NCBI GenBank assembly: GCA_007713595.1
Contig: VMRY01000058.1
Span: 1-41,521 of the forward strand
DNA: 41,521 nucleotides
Direction of reading: 5' to 3'
Origin: Sedimenticola thiotaurini
Lineage (GTDB): Bacteria; Pseudomonadota; Gammaproteobacteria; Chromatiales; Chromatiaceae
Part shown: piece after piece, positions 8,034-16,333 of the stretch
Layout of the letters: every line of letters begins with the position of its first letter
Position numbering within the stretch: the first letter of the stretch is position 1
Position numbers and translations under genes: made by a program
The notes under the pieces: model-generated
Told to the model about the DNA's origin: nothing
What the model saw: only the letters and a program-made list of their open reading frames with translations
Database searches by the model: none

Positions 8034-9949
8034 TAGCTTGGCTGAAAAAGCGCGTAGATCTGCGACTGTGCCCGATTCATGTCTGAATCGGTCGAACGCT
8101 TTTGCGGCTCCATGTAGAGACGATCAGATACGGCAGGCGCGGGAATCTTGGAGCGATCGGAGAGAACGGGATCAGCAAAGTACAGCGGCTGCTTGCCATA
8201 GATAGCGTTGAATCCGGACGGCATAATCAACATGTCGCCGGGTTCAACGATCTTGGTCCCATCGCTGTTCTTGATGGCCGCCGGCAAGCGCATGCACTCG
8301 TCAGCGGTGAGCAGGGGGCGCTCCACCTCTTGTATCGTTTCCGATACCCGGTTCAGCATCCCGCCAAAACGCGAGCCGGAGGTGGAGACCGCTTTTTTGA
8401 TCACCGTGGTTTTACCCGTCATGCGTGACAGCAGTTCAGCGGTTTCGATTTTATTGGGCGCAAAGGCCACCCGGACCTGGCAAGCGGAAATGATCGACTC
8501 GTCCTTGGAATAACTCTTATGTAGCTGGGCAAGGTCTTGCAGAATCAGGTAGGCCTTGATGCCGTAGCCGGCCAAATAAGAGAGCGATTCCTCCATCACA
8601 TCCAGTTTGCCAAGACTCGCAAACTCATCCAGCATGAGCAAAAGGCGGTGTTTGTAGTGCTGTTTGGTGCCGCCGTCTTCAAACTCCATCTTTTCGGTTA
8701 GCCGGCGGATGATCTGAGTCAGGATGATGCGGATCAAAGGCCTCAAGCGGTCTTTATCGGATGGCTTAACCACCAGGTAAAGTGACACCGGATCACTGTG
8801 ATTCATCAGGTCCGAAATAGAGAAGTCGGACTCCGTTGTGTTCTGGGTAATCACCGGATCACGATAGAGCGTCAGAAAAGAGACCGTAGTCGAATGTACG
8901 GAAGAGCGCTCACGCTCTTCCCGATTTAGCATGTCCCGTGCGGACTGGGCAATGGTGGGATGTGTGCCGGTATGTAAGTGTCGGTAGTGCAACATTGCCT
9001 GCAGGGCGTCATCCATTGTCCGGGTGGGATCGGACAGGAACAGGGAGAGATCGGTAAGCGAAGCGGACCGACCATCATCCCGCGCCACGTAGAGACAGTG
9101 CAGGATGATCCCGACCAAAAAGGCGTGGCCGGTTTTCATCCAATGGTCATTGAGGCCTTTCCCCTCCGGATCCGCAATAATGGTTGCCAGATTCTGCGCG
9201 TCGCCCACCTCTTCGGGCTTTCCGATCCGGATCTCCTGCAGGGGGTTGAACCGGGCGCCCAAACCGGTTGAATCGCTCGGTTCAAACCGCAACACCTTGT
9301 TATGGGCATACTGCTGACGCCAGCCAGCCGTCAACGCCCACGCCTCGCCCTTCAGATCATACGCAACCAGAGAGTGGGGCCAGGAAAGAAGGGTAGGCGT
9401 TACCAGGCTCACACCCTTACCCGAACGGGTTGGGGCAAAGGCGGCGATATGCTCCGGACCATTGTGCCGGAGATAATGGAGCTGGCGCTTTTCCACCCAG
9501 CCGCCCACAAATACACCCTGGGCTGTTTCCCCTTTTTTGGGTAACAGGCCTGACTCCTGGATCTCTGCCTGGGTCGCCCACCGGGCTGTGCCATGCAGCG
9601 CCCGGTGGGGTTGGCCCTTGCGTCGAAGCATAAAGTAAACCAGTCCAAACAGGGAAAAGGCGATCACCCCGGCAGCGGCAACCAGCATCGTCGCCTTTTG
9701 ATAGAGCTGGGGATCATTGTCAGACCAGGCGAGCGACCATTGAACGACTTTCCAGGGGCCGTACATGCCTCCGATCAGCGGTTCGCCTAGAGCGGGCGAA
9801 TGGTTGTATTGCCAAGCCAGGTACTGAGTACCGGCCATGAGCGATATTAAGGTACAAACCACCAGTAAGGCTAAAACGCCTTTCAGGCCAATGCCGTGCT
9901 GTACCGGGCCGGTACCGGCGCCGATCTGTGCAGGTATAGGGGTGCTCAT
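8033..9949 (-). CDS. traG: Type IV coupling protein TraG/VirD4
   Basis: 638 residues. Two N-terminal membrane segments (about 21-42 and 86-108) are followed by the cytoplasmic ATPase: Walker A PTRSGKGVS (173-181) and Walker B LLMLDEFASLG with D441-E442, then the ILQDLAQLHKSY segment of VirD4 proteins. It would connect the relaxosome at oriT to the secretion channel and pump the transfer strand. The length matches RP4 TraG (635). The ATG shares one base with the end of the relaxase gene. Confidence 0.95.
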   Translation of the reverse strand: MSTPIPAQIGAGTGPVQHGIGLKGVLALLVVCTLISLMAGTQYLAWQYNHSPALGEPLIGGMYGPWKVVQWSLAWSDNDPQLYQKATMLVAAAGVIAFSLFGLVYFMLRRKGQPHRALHGTARWATQAEIQESGLLPKKGETAQGVFVGGWVEKRQLHYLRHNGPEHIAAFAPTRSGKGVSLVTPTLLSWPHSLVAYDLKGEAWALTAGWRQQYAHNKVLRFEPSDSTGLGARFNPLQEIRIGKPEEVGDAQNLATIIADPEGKGLNDHWMKTGHAFLVGIILHCLYVARDDGRSASLTDLSLFLSDPTRTMDDALQAMLHYRHLHTGTHPTIAQSARDMLNREERERSSVHSTTVSFLTLYRDPVITQNTTESDFSISDLMNHSDPVSLYLVVKPSDKDRLRPLIRIILTQIIRRLTEKMEFEDGGTKQHYKHRLLLMLDEFASLGKLDVMEESLSYLAGYGIKAYLILQDLAQLHKSYSKDESIISACQVRVAFAPNKIETAELLSRMTGKTTVIKKAVSTSGSRFGGMLNRVSETIQEVERPLLTADECMRLPAAIKNSDGTKIVEPGDMLIMPSGFNAIYGKQPLYFADPVLSDRSKIPAPAVSDRLYMEPQKRSTDSDMNRAQSQIYALFQPS

Positions 9950-11811
9950 TATTCACGTCCTCTGTCTTTAATTTGGATGCAAGTTCCATCTGCTTCGACC
10001 ACACTACCTACCCGGCACTGTTTGAGTTTAGAAGCCTGTTCCTGGTTGATGGGACGAACCAACATCGTCCCTTCCTTTTCTAACAGGGCGACCTTTGGCC
10101 CACCCTTTATCGTTCTCTGCCCGCGATACACCAGCGTCCCGGCATCGCTCTCTTGATAGCGCCGATGGTGCAACAGGTCGGCTACCTTATCGGTGGTTGC
10201 ATTCCGCTGATCAACGTACTGTTGCACGGGGTCTTTGCGATAGGCGTAGCGTTGGTGGGCGCCCTTGACTTGCTCAAGCGCGGAGTCGGTAAAGGTGATA
10301 TTCATGCCCAAGCGTCCGGCCACTTCTGCAGCCTGGCGCTGAAAGATCTCCGAACCGTTGATCTTCAAACGATTGCCAAACTGATTTTGCGCCATTCGCA
10401 AGGCAATCTGAATACTTCGCTCGTCGAAGGCCTCGCCCACACGGATACGCTTGCCTTCATCCGTGACCGCCTTGCCGTCCATATAATAGGTGACGTCCCC
10501 ATTCCGATGCACCTGGTACTTCATTTGATAGAGCAGGGCGTCCGGTGCCGCCTCGGCAGTACCGGAGAGATACGACGCCTCCTTATGATCAGTGCGTTTC
10601 TTCGCCCGTCTCAGCGCATCGACGGCCACGGTGTTGCCGCTATTCGCCTCTCGCTGCAGAAACTGTATCCAGGTCTCTTTACGATGACCTTGCATCGCCG
10701 CCTGTCGGAGGCCGTTATAGTGACGTTTCAGCGCCTGCTGTGCCTGTACCCGCTCCATTCTCAACAGGGAATTAGCGGCCCGCTTTTTCCGTCCGCTGAC
10801 ATCCTTACGCGTAAAGATCACTTGGCGTCTGGCGCGAAACGTCGCGGTCAATTCCCGGTACGCCTTACTGGCCTCCGCCTTGATCGTCTGCAGCGCTTGC
10901 GTCTTTTCCGACAGTTGCCGCTCGCTGGTCGTCTTGTATTGGTTCCACAGCTCGGCACGGGCCTGGTCCTGGATGGTCTGGGGTGCGGGTTCATACTGCT
11001 GGGAGGGATCAGGAAGACTGGCACCGGCAGGTGTGTAATCGCCCAGCTGTCGCTCCAGCCCACCTTTTGAAAAGCGTCTCCCCAGCTGAGAGGCCTTAAT
11101 CGAAAACTCTGCATTGCCTTGATCCCGTACCACGAAGCCGTTGCCACGCGGGGCAATCATCAGGCCGTACTCATTCAGCGTCTGGTGGACATCGAACCAA
11201 GTGGGGTCGGGCCGGTCCAGTAACGCGCTCAACCTCGCCTGTGGCTCTCCCTGTGCCCAGCGCTGAAACGATTCGATGCCCTGGTGCGCTTCCAGATCCT
11301 GGACCGGGGCCGTGAGGAGTTGGCCCTTCTCTTCGCCGGCATCGACCACCAGCCCATGCCGCGCCTCGAGTAGCCGACAGGCTTTTTGCAGTTCATGAAA
11401 ATCATTGAACGGCGTAACCGTGCACAGGGTTTCGGGATGTACCTTGTTGATCGCGATGTGGATGTGCAGATGATCGGTGTTGTCATGCACGGCGGAGACA
11501 CGTTGGTGATCGCCCAGTTTGATGGCTTCACACAACCGCTGCTCGATGTCGTCTAGGGCTTCCCGGCTGGGCCGCTCGCCCTCATGGAACGAGGCGATCA
11601 GGTGATAGGTCTTATCGACTTGTGAGCGCGTATTGAGGGCCTGAGTCGCCTCGATTTCCTTGATAACCAAATCCATGTCATCGCTTAAACAGTTGGTGGG
11701 TGTCGAATATAATAGCCTTTCTTCAGAGGAATGGGAATCTTGTATATAACGGACCAGTGCCGCAAAACTCGATTTGCCGTCCTTCCTGGACCGGGATCGT
11801 TTAGCGATCAC
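9949..11811 (-). CDS. traI: Relaxase TraI, MOB-P family, with LPD7-type C-terminal domain
   Basis: 620 residues. Motif I is FAALVRYIQ with Y22, the position of the nicking tyrosine in RP4 TraI. Motif III is HDNTDHLHIH (H109, H114, H116, H118), the metal-binding histidine cluster of HUH relaxases. The middle is coiled and basic (about 290-400). Residues about 405-510 look like the LPD7 domain often joined to these relaxases. It is shorter than RP4 TraI (732) and has no primase or helicase. It should nick at the oriT 470 bases upstream of its start. It overlaps traJ by 4 bases (ATGA) and traG by 1. Confidence 0.93.
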   Translation of the reverse strand: MIAKRSRSRKDGKSSFAALVRYIQDSHSSEERLLYSTPTNCLSDDMDLVIKEIEATQALNTRSQVDKTYHLIASFHEGERPSREALDDIEQRLCEAIKLGDHQRVSAVHDNTDHLHIHIAINKVHPETLCTVTPFNDFHELQKACRLLEARHGLVVDAGEEKGQLLTAPVQDLEAHQGIESFQRWAQGEPQARLSALLDRPDPTWFDVHQTLNEYGLMIAPRGNGFVVRDQGNAEFSIKASQLGRRFSKGGLERQLGDYTPAGASLPDPSQQYEPAPQTIQDQARAELWNQYKTTSERQLSEKTQALQTIKAEASKAYRELTATFRARRQVIFTRKDVSGRKKRAANSLLRMERVQAQQALKRHYNGLRQAAMQGHRKETWIQFLQREANSGNTVAVDALRRAKKRTDHKEASYLSGTAEAAPDALLYQMKYQVHRNGDVTYYMDGKAVTDEGKRIRVGEAFDERSIQIALRMAQNQFGNRLKINGSEIFQRQAAEVAGRLGMNITFTDSALEQVKGAHQRYAYRKDPVQQYVDQRNATTDKVADLLHHRRYQESDAGTLVYRGQRTIKGGPKVALLEKEGTMLVRPINQEQASKLKQCRVGSVVEADGTCIQIKDRGRE

Positions 11812-12149
11812 AGCGACATGATCCTCGCTTTTAATGACTGCTGTGTCTGCTCGATCTCTTTGAGCAAGGCGCGGATGTCAGGCACCAGGTCTTTTTCTGC
11901 GCCTTTGCCCTGTAACCAATGTTTGAGCAAGCCACCGAGTCGCCCCTGATCGGCGTTTACTCTCACCAGTTCCAAGATGGCTTGCTGGTCCAAGGTGCTC
12001 TTGGGTTCGATGTCCATGAGGAGATCCCGCACCAGGGCGGCGGGGGAGGCATAGCTGAAAGCCTTTACCTTTTCCTCCGCGGCGGCCTTCTCTTCAGGGG
12101 TGCACCTGACCAGGATGTGGGCGGTTCGTTTGCGTGTTTCTGATCCCAT
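11808..12149 (-). CDS. traJ: TraJ/MobC-like relaxosome protein (ribbon-helix-helix)
   Basis: 113 residues. The N-terminal RTAHILVRCTPEEKAAAEEK is typical of RHH-type relaxosome accessory proteins, followed by a helical region with the QGRLGGLLKHWL segment seen in MobC/TraJ proteins. In RP4, TraJ binds an inverted repeat at oriT and recruits TraI. The gene starts just left of oriT and is transcribed away from it, the same arrangement as in RP4. Its position and size (RP4 TraJ 123) support the call; sequence identity to RP4 is only inferred. Confidence 0.82.
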   Translation of the reverse strand: MGSETRKRTAHILVRCTPEEKAAAEEKVKAFSYASPAALVRDLLMDIEPKSTLDQQAILELVRVNADQGRLGGLLKHWLQGKGAEKDLVPDIRALLKEIEQTQQSLKARIMSL

Positions 12150-12222
12150 CGATTTTGTCTATTCCATTCCTTTGGCGGTAGCCATCACCCCGCAGGGCAG
12201 GAGGCCTCGTTGAGCACGGCAG

Positions 12223-12290
12223 TGCGAATAAGGGGCGGGTTTGTATGCGGTCGCCTTCGGCGGCGGTATATCAAACACCTATCCTGCCCT
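12223..12290 (+). other. oriT: Origin of transfer (oriT), IncP-like, with nic site
   Basis: CACCTATCCTGCCC at 12276-12289 matches the RP4-type nick region; the expected cut is after the G of TATCCTG, between 12286 and 12287. To its left an imperfect inverted repeat (GGTTTG-TATGCGG-TCGCC against GGCGGCGG-TATA-TCAAACACC, about 12238-12279) corresponds in place to the TraJ-binding repeat. GCGAATAAGGG at about 12225-12235 resembles the TraK-side or start-of-nick elements in RP4. It lies exactly between divergent traJ and traK. Nick position is by analogy, not shown. Confidence 0.85.
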
Positions 12291-12464
12291 ACTTCTAATT
12301 CGCAGTATATTACTACCCTTGTGCAGTTTCTAGTCTGCTGTGGTAATTACAGGTAAATCGTGGGTGAAACCCCTGTGTTAACTTGTTACTACCTGTTTTA
12401 TACCTATTTTAAATCTAGTAATGATTATGTATTTATCTATAATTACCCTGTCGTTTGGGAAGGT

Positions 12465-12854
12465 ATGAATAGGGCACCTAAGGTGAAAAAGACGGATTTG
12501 CTTGAGGAGTTGCGCCGGACAAAGTCCAGCAATAAGTCGCTCATCATCAGTCGCTGGCCGGAAATAGCGGCCGCCTTGGAAGCGGGCTATACCAAAAAGG
12601 ATGTTTACGAGTTGCTACAAAAACAGGGTTTGAATGTCACCTATACGCACTTCACCCGGTTCACGAAAAAGCTACAAAATAAGGGTAAGCAGGTTGAACC
12701 CGAACAGAGTCCCAAAGCTGGCCAGGTGGCCGCTATTTCCAAGCAGCGGGCCAAAAAACCAGAGCAAGACGGCCCGATCACCGTGGGCGCCGATCAGGGT
12801 GAAGGATTCAGTTACAGCCCCATTCCCAACGAAGAGGAGCTTTACGGGAAATAG
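12465..12854 (+). CDS. traK: TraK-like oriT-binding protein
   Basis: I chose the ATG at 12465 (MNRAPKVKKTDLL), preceded by GGGAAGG, over an upstream in-frame start because the upstream residues are unlike the family and lie in promoter-type DNA. The 129-residue product has RWPEIAAALEAGYTKKDVYE and FTRFTKKLQ segments of TraK/DUF5338 proteins, a small basic helical N-terminal domain and a loose tail. RP4 TraK (134) wraps oriT DNA and helps the relaxosome. It is divergent from traJ across oriT, as in RP4. Confidence 0.85.
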   Translation: MNRAPKVKKTDLLEELRRTKSSNKSLIISRWPEIAAALEAGYTKKDVYELLQKQGLNVTYTHFTRFTKKLQNKGKQVEPEQSPKAGQVAAISKQRAKKPEQDGPITVGADQGEGFSYSPIPNEEELYGK

Positions 12855-13061
12855 CGAAACCGGGACCAGCCGGTCATGGAGGTGGCGACATTGGGCGTGA
12901 GCTCTCCAAGTTGACTATTCACCATCCGGTGGTAAAAATGATGGCGAATATTAGTTACATTCACTTCACCCATTTTACGTAGGAACACCTGGCGCGGAAA
13001 GTCGCCGGTTTTTATCGTCCCAAGGATCTGCTGGGCGATTTGGAAACAACCAAGGAGGGGA

Positions 13062-13145
13062 GCCGGCTTGCCGGCGGATGGATCTCATTACAAGGTGCAA
13101 CCGCATGCGGTTGCTTATTCGGGTTCGCGCTTGGCGCGAATCCCC
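13062..13145. repeat. Three consecutive palindromes between traK and traL
   Basis: GCCGGC-TT-GCCGGC (13062-13075), the perfect 18-base palindrome GCAACCGCATGCGGTTGC (13097-13114), and GGGTTCGCGC-TTG-GCGCGAATCCC (about 13121-13145) follow one another in the 322-base traK-traL gap and end 20-30 bases before the traL ribosome site. They would fold in the tra mRNA leader and could act in regulation, processing or polarity. The rest of the gap (12855-13060) shows nothing clear. Confidence 0.6.
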
Positions 13146-13176
13146 ACAGGGAAGACAGAATATTCGGAGATTCATT

Positions 13177-13917
13177 ATGTCTGATACCCATTTCACCATG
13201 CAGGGTAAAGGTGGCGTTGGCAAAACCTTTACCGCCTCGATCTTGGCGCAGTTTTTTGCCGCCGGCCTTCAAGAAGGCCAATCACTGAAGCTGATCGATA
13301 CCGATCCGGTGAACGCCACTTTTTCTCAGTACAAGGCGTTTGAGGTGGTGCGACTTGAACTGCAAGAAGGCTCGAATTCCCAAATCACCACCCGAAAGTT
13401 CGATCAGCTCTTGGAAATGATGCTGACAGACGATCAATCCACTTTTGTGGTGGATAACGGGGCAGCCTCTTTTCTCCCGCTTTCTCACTACATGATCGAG
13501 AACAAGGCGATTGAAATGATGCTCGATGCAGGCCGCACGGTTTGGATTCATCCAGTCATTACCGGCGGCCTAGGGCAAGACGATACGCTATCGGGGCTAG
13601 ATCATTTGGCTCGTCAGATGCCCGCAGCGGTCAAGATCGTGGTTTGGAAAAATCCCTATTTTGGCCGGATCGAAAAGGGCGGAAAACCCTTTGAAGAGAT
13701 GCCGGTATACAAGAACCACGCAAAGCGGCTCCATGCGGTGATCAATATACCCGATCAATCCGCGGATACCTTTGGTGAAGATGTCAAAACCATGCTGCAG
13801 CAGAAGATGACGTTTGACCAGGCGATTGGCTCGGATGCCTTCGGCATCATGAGCCGCCAACGCCTGAAAATCACCAAGGAAAAGCTGTTCAGTAGCATTG
13901 CTCCTGTATTCGCATGA
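13177..13917 (+). CDS. traL: TraL-like P-loop ATPase (ParA/MinD fold)
   Basis: The start at 13177 (MSDTHFTMQ) has CGGAGA six bases upstream; longer in-frame starts run through the palindrome leader. The 246-residue protein opens with a deviant Walker A QGKGGVGKTF (residues 9-18), followed by LIDTDPVNATF and VVDNGAASFLPL, the ParA-fold switch segments. RP4 TraL is 241 residues and of the same fold; its exact role in transfer is not settled. It overlaps traM by 4 bases, between traK and traM as in RP4. Confidence 0.85.
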   Translation: MSDTHFTMQGKGGVGKTFTASILAQFFAAGLQEGQSLKLIDTDPVNATFSQYKAFEVVRLELQEGSNSQITTRKFDQLLEMMLTDDQSTFVVDNGAASFLPLSHYMIENKAIEMMLDAGRTVWIHPVITGGLGQDDTLSGLDHLARQMPAAVKIVVWKNPYFGRIEKGGKPFEEMPVYKNHAKRLHAVINIPDQSADTFGEDVKTMLQQKMTFDQAIGSDAFGIMSRQRLKITKEKLFSSIAPVFA

Positions 13918-14345
13918 GTCTGGATAGAAACACGCTGATTACCGAGGTGGCCAAGCGATGGGGGATCATCCTAAAAGAGGATGATCCCATTATCGCGGTC
14001 ATTGCCTTGAATGATTTAGTCCTGGAACAACACACCCTGCGACTGGAAGCCGCCTATAAGGCGTTGGAAAACCACCTGGAAAAAGTAAACAAAACCTACG
14101 TGGATCAGAGCCGGGTAATTGCCAAAACCGTGGTGGGGGACGCCCTGGTGCATGCCACCAGGGAGATCCGGAGAGAGGCGGACCAGGCCACTCAGGTGAT
14201 AGGCCATGCCAACTCCCAGCAGATCGAGGGAATCAGTCTTGGGTTAAAGGAGCGTGAGGTCCTGAAACAGTCAGCAACAATCGCCTGGACAGTAGCCGGT
14301 ATTTCAAGCTTGGGATTGGTCGGAGCACTGTTCTGGTTCACCTGA
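13914..14345 (+). CDS. traM: TraM-like conjugal transfer protein
   Basis: 143 residues (RP4 TraM is 145). A helical, coiled-coil-like body (about residues 28-110) is followed by one C-terminal membrane segment (about 120-141) ending FWFT*, giving a tail-anchored topology. The ATG overlaps the traL stop. The family has no known enzymatic function, and the call rests on size, topology and the traK-L-M order. Confidence 0.75.
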   Translation: MSLDRNTLITEVAKRWGIILKEDDPIIAVIALNDLVLEQHTLRLEAAYKALENHLEKVNKTYVDQSRVIAKTVVGDALVHATREIRREADQATQVIGHANSQQIEGISLGLKEREVLKQSATIAWTVAGISSLGLVGALFWFT

Positions 14346-14355
14346 CCACAAGAGC

Positions 14356-14444
14356 CCACAACCAGACCGCTGCGCGGTCTCCCTCGCTTTGCCTCCGTTG
14401 GCCCTTGTTGGGGCCACTCCGGCAGTCTCGGGCAGGGGTTGTGG
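14356..14444. repeat. Long-range inverted repeat with internal hairpins after traM
   Basis: CCACAACC (14356-14363) and GGTTGTGG (14437-14444) enclose AGACCGC-TGC-GCGGTCT (14364-14380) and a GGCC...GGCC stem-loop near 14398-14415. It marks the end of the transfer module. It could be a terminator-like or boundary structure. It lacks the GTTRRRY core of an integron attC site. Confidence 0.5.
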
Positions 14445-14513
14445 ACTTTGTGGACAGCTTCCGTGATAACCAGCACAATTTAGGCTGTATCGACATAAGG
14501 AAAGGAGAGCCTC

Positions 14514-14996
14514 TTGAAAGTATATCCTCCACTTTATCTGATGGGGAGAAAGATCAACTGTTGGCGATGTGACGCCAAGACATCGGTTGTGGGTATATTG
14601 GCTCCAGCCGTAGATTATCCGGAAGAATTCAAGGACCCAGAGTATCCTGACGACGAGGAAGAGCCGCTAATTTTCGTATCCATAGATCATATCCCCGCCA
14701 CCATCTTATCCTTCATTCAGGCACTTGTTCCCGGATATAAATTACAAGACTCCCGCACTGCAGGACATGAATACTATGGTAATTCATGTAGGGCTTGTGG
14801 AGCTCTCATTGGCGATCACTACATCCATAGCGAACCTGGCGGGGCATTTTTTCCAACAAATGCTGAAGAAGCGCAACGGATCTATCTAACGGAGATACCC
14901 CTTTTGGAGGCAGATGAAATCAGTGCTGAGTTAAGTATCGGAAGGGGAGGTTTAATCCTGGATAATGCGCAACGTGTTGTACGTAAACTGGAATAG
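14514..14996 (+). CDS. Unknown zinc-ribbon protein
   Basis: 160 residues from a TTG start with AGGAGAG five to six bases upstream; no in-frame ATG has a better site. Two Cys pairs, NCWRCDAK (C16, C19) and SCRACGALIG (C92, C95), make a likely zinc ribbon. An acidic stretch (PEYPDDEEEP, about residues 42-51) lies between them. The layout suggests a small nucleic-acid or protein-binding factor. It follows the tra genes and is convergent with the ImmA-like gene. I do not recognise a named family. Confidence 0.7.
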   Translation: MKVYPPLYLMGRKINCWRCDAKTSVVGILAPAVDYPEEFKDPEYPDDEEEPLIFVSIDHIPATILSFIQALVPGYKLQDSRTAGHEYYGNSCRACGALIGDHYIHSEPGGAFFPTNAEEAQRIYLTEIPLLEADEISAELSIGRGGLILDNAQRVVRKLE

Positions 14997-15043
14997 ATCA
15001 TGTTTATCTGACAATTGGTATTAGTGGCCGGAATTGGTTTAGT

Positions 15044-15862
15044 CTAATATTCTTCCTCAACACCTACCAGGCAGTCGTCATCATAGGCCAGAAGTGTGTA
15101 GCTGAAACCATCATTAAGGAGGATCGAGCTGCAATAAATTGTAGATAGACGTCCATATTTTGAAGAAGGGTTCACCCAGTCTATAGCGTCTACTTCGTCA
15201 AAATAAGTGGGGTAGTTTTCAGATCTCACATCGGTAAGGCTTGCTTGTTGTTCCCTTGTAAGTGGGCTTTGCTCTATAAAATAGGCAAAGTTATTCATAG
15301 GAACAAATCTTACAAAATGCCCGTTCTGATGAATGATGAGAGCCGAAGGTGATTTATTGGAATAGGCCATTTTTCTGTAGGTGGCTTCCAGAGATGCCTC
15401 ACAAGCTCTGGAGACAATATCAATATTTGACCAATTGATATCTCCATCGGTCAGCTTAGAGGTTAATGGTTGAGGTATTAATAGTCCCGAGGCAAAACCG
15501 TTCGCTTCTTGTTCGATGGGGTCATTGAACTGATTCGATAGTTCTTTTGTCCCGCACTCGAAAGAAGACTTCACCATGGGCATGATGTGCATACATACGT
15601 GTCCGAGTTCGTGGGCAGCAGTAAAGTTTAGCCTGCCCGGATCGGGAATATTGGAATTGATGTAAACCAAAGCACCTTTGATGTTCCCTTCGGCGCGCCC
15701 GAGAATCTTATCGGAGTCGAAAGACTGAAGCTCCATGCTAAGCTTGAAATCATCGGAGTGAATAGACCGGGCGACATCAAACGGTCGTACTGGCAGCGTA
15801 TCGTAACCGAGGTCCTCTAATAAACTTTCGGCTTCTGCGATTCCTTTCTGAATTTGTATCAT
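15044..15862 (-). CDS. ImmA/IrrE-family metallopeptidase
   Basis: 272 residues. The zinc-metalloprotease motif is AAHELGHVCMH (HExxH), with a downstream PIEQEANGFASGLLIP segment supplying the third ligand Glu, as in ImmA/IrrE (DUF955, M78) proteins. Such proteases cleave a partner XRE repressor and so release a controlled operon. The ATG overlaps the stop of the XRE gene (ATGA), so the two form a repressor-protease pair. The C-terminal 110 residues are beta-rich and could sense the inducing signal; that is inference. Confidence 0.88.
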   Translation of the reverse strand: MIQIQKGIAEAESLLEDLGYDTLPVRPFDVARSIHSDDFKLSMELQSFDSDKILGRAEGNIKGALVYINSNIPDPGRLNFTAAHELGHVCMHIMPMVKSSFECGTKELSNQFNDPIEQEANGFASGLLIPQPLTSKLTDGDINWSNIDIVSRACEASLEATYRKMAYSNKSPSALIIHQNGHFVRFVPMNNFAYFIEQSPLTREQQASLTDVRSENYPTYFDEVDAIDWVNPSSKYGRLSTIYCSSILLNDGFSYTLLAYDDDCLVGVEEEY

Positions 15863-16218
15863 TCCTTCGTCATTTTCCTTAGTCGTCCTGCCATACCGAT
15901 AAGCATTTCCTGATCGTCTTCGCTCAACTCCTCAAGCATACCCCATTTCCGGTGGAAAGCCCTGGTTTCTTCGTCTTCCGGTGAGACAGTATCCACCCTT
16001 TCCCCTGTGATCTCATGCACGGAGACTTTCAGTGCTGACGCGATTTTTCTCAGGACAACAATGGTAGGTATCCGCTTTTCGCCTTGTTCAATTTTACTTA
16101 AGGCGGCACCAGTGATACCAGCTTCCTCAGCAAGCTTAGCCTGCGTCCAATTGACAGAAGACCTTAACCTCTTGATATTACTGCTAATAATTGCAGCCTG
16201 CTGTTCTTTATCACTCAT
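15859..16218 (-). CDS. XRE-family transcriptional repressor
   Basis: 119 residues with a helix-turn-helix at about 13-66 (TQAKLAEEAGITGAALSKIEQGEKR) and a C-terminal helical tail. It is translationally coupled to the ImmA-like protease downstream and divergent from the ubiquitin-like operon. Its ribosome site AGGAG lies inside operator O1 of the shared intergenic region, so autoregulation is expected. It probably represses both directions until its partner protease cuts it. Confidence 0.9.
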   Translation of the reverse strand: MSDKEQQAAIISSNIKRLRSSVNWTQAKLAEEAGITGAALSKIEQGEKRIPTIVVLRKIASALKVSVHEITGERVDTVSPEDEETRAFHRKWGMLEELSEDDQEMLIGMAGRLRKMTKE

Positions 16219-16222
16219 TGCG

Positions 16223-16322
16223 TTAACTCCTGTTAATTTTTATTTTAACACCAGTTGACATCCATGCCTAGGTAGCCCTATCATATTAACTGTAGTTAAT
16301 ATTTATGTGTAACACGAGTTAA
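16223..16322. promoter_or_regulatory. Array of four TTAAC-N4-GTTAA operators
   Basis: Four 14-bp sites: TTAACTCCTGTTAA (16223-16236), TTAACACCAGTTGA (16245-16258), TTAACTGTAGTTAA (16286-16299) and GTAACACGAGTTAA (16309-16322). Two are perfect inverted repeats in their five-base arms; two have one mismatch. Start-to-start distances are 22, 41 and 23 bases, close to whole helical turns. The first covers the ribosome site of the XRE gene, the last touches the ribosome site of the 57-aa gene, and the middle two bracket the rightward promoter. Very likely the binding sites of the XRE protein. Confidence 0.85.
16255..16284 (+). promoter_or_regulatory. Promoter of the ubiquitin-like operon
   Basis: TTGACA (16255-16260) and TATCAT (16279-16284) with an 18-base spacer. 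The -35 overlaps operator 2, and operator 3 starts two bases after the -10, so repressor binding would block it. The predicted transcript starts near 16291. Confidence 0.7.
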
Positions 16323-16333
16323 AGGAGACCGAT

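Noticed and set aside
10153-11070. Long plus-strand frame opposite the relaxase gene
   Set aside because: It is the antisense shadow of traI, whose motifs are unmistakable on the minus strand.
12360-12464. N-terminal extension of traK
   Set aside because: Aromatic-rich sequence unlike TraK, in the promoter/oriT flank; ATG 12465 has GGGAAGG before it.
13078-13176. N-terminal extension of traL
   Set aside because: It runs through the palindromic leader; ATG 13177 with CGGAGA puts the P-loop at the usual distance from the start.
14356-14444. Integron attC site
   Set aside because: Inverted ends exist but no GTTRRRY/RYYYAAC core pair and no integrase are seen.
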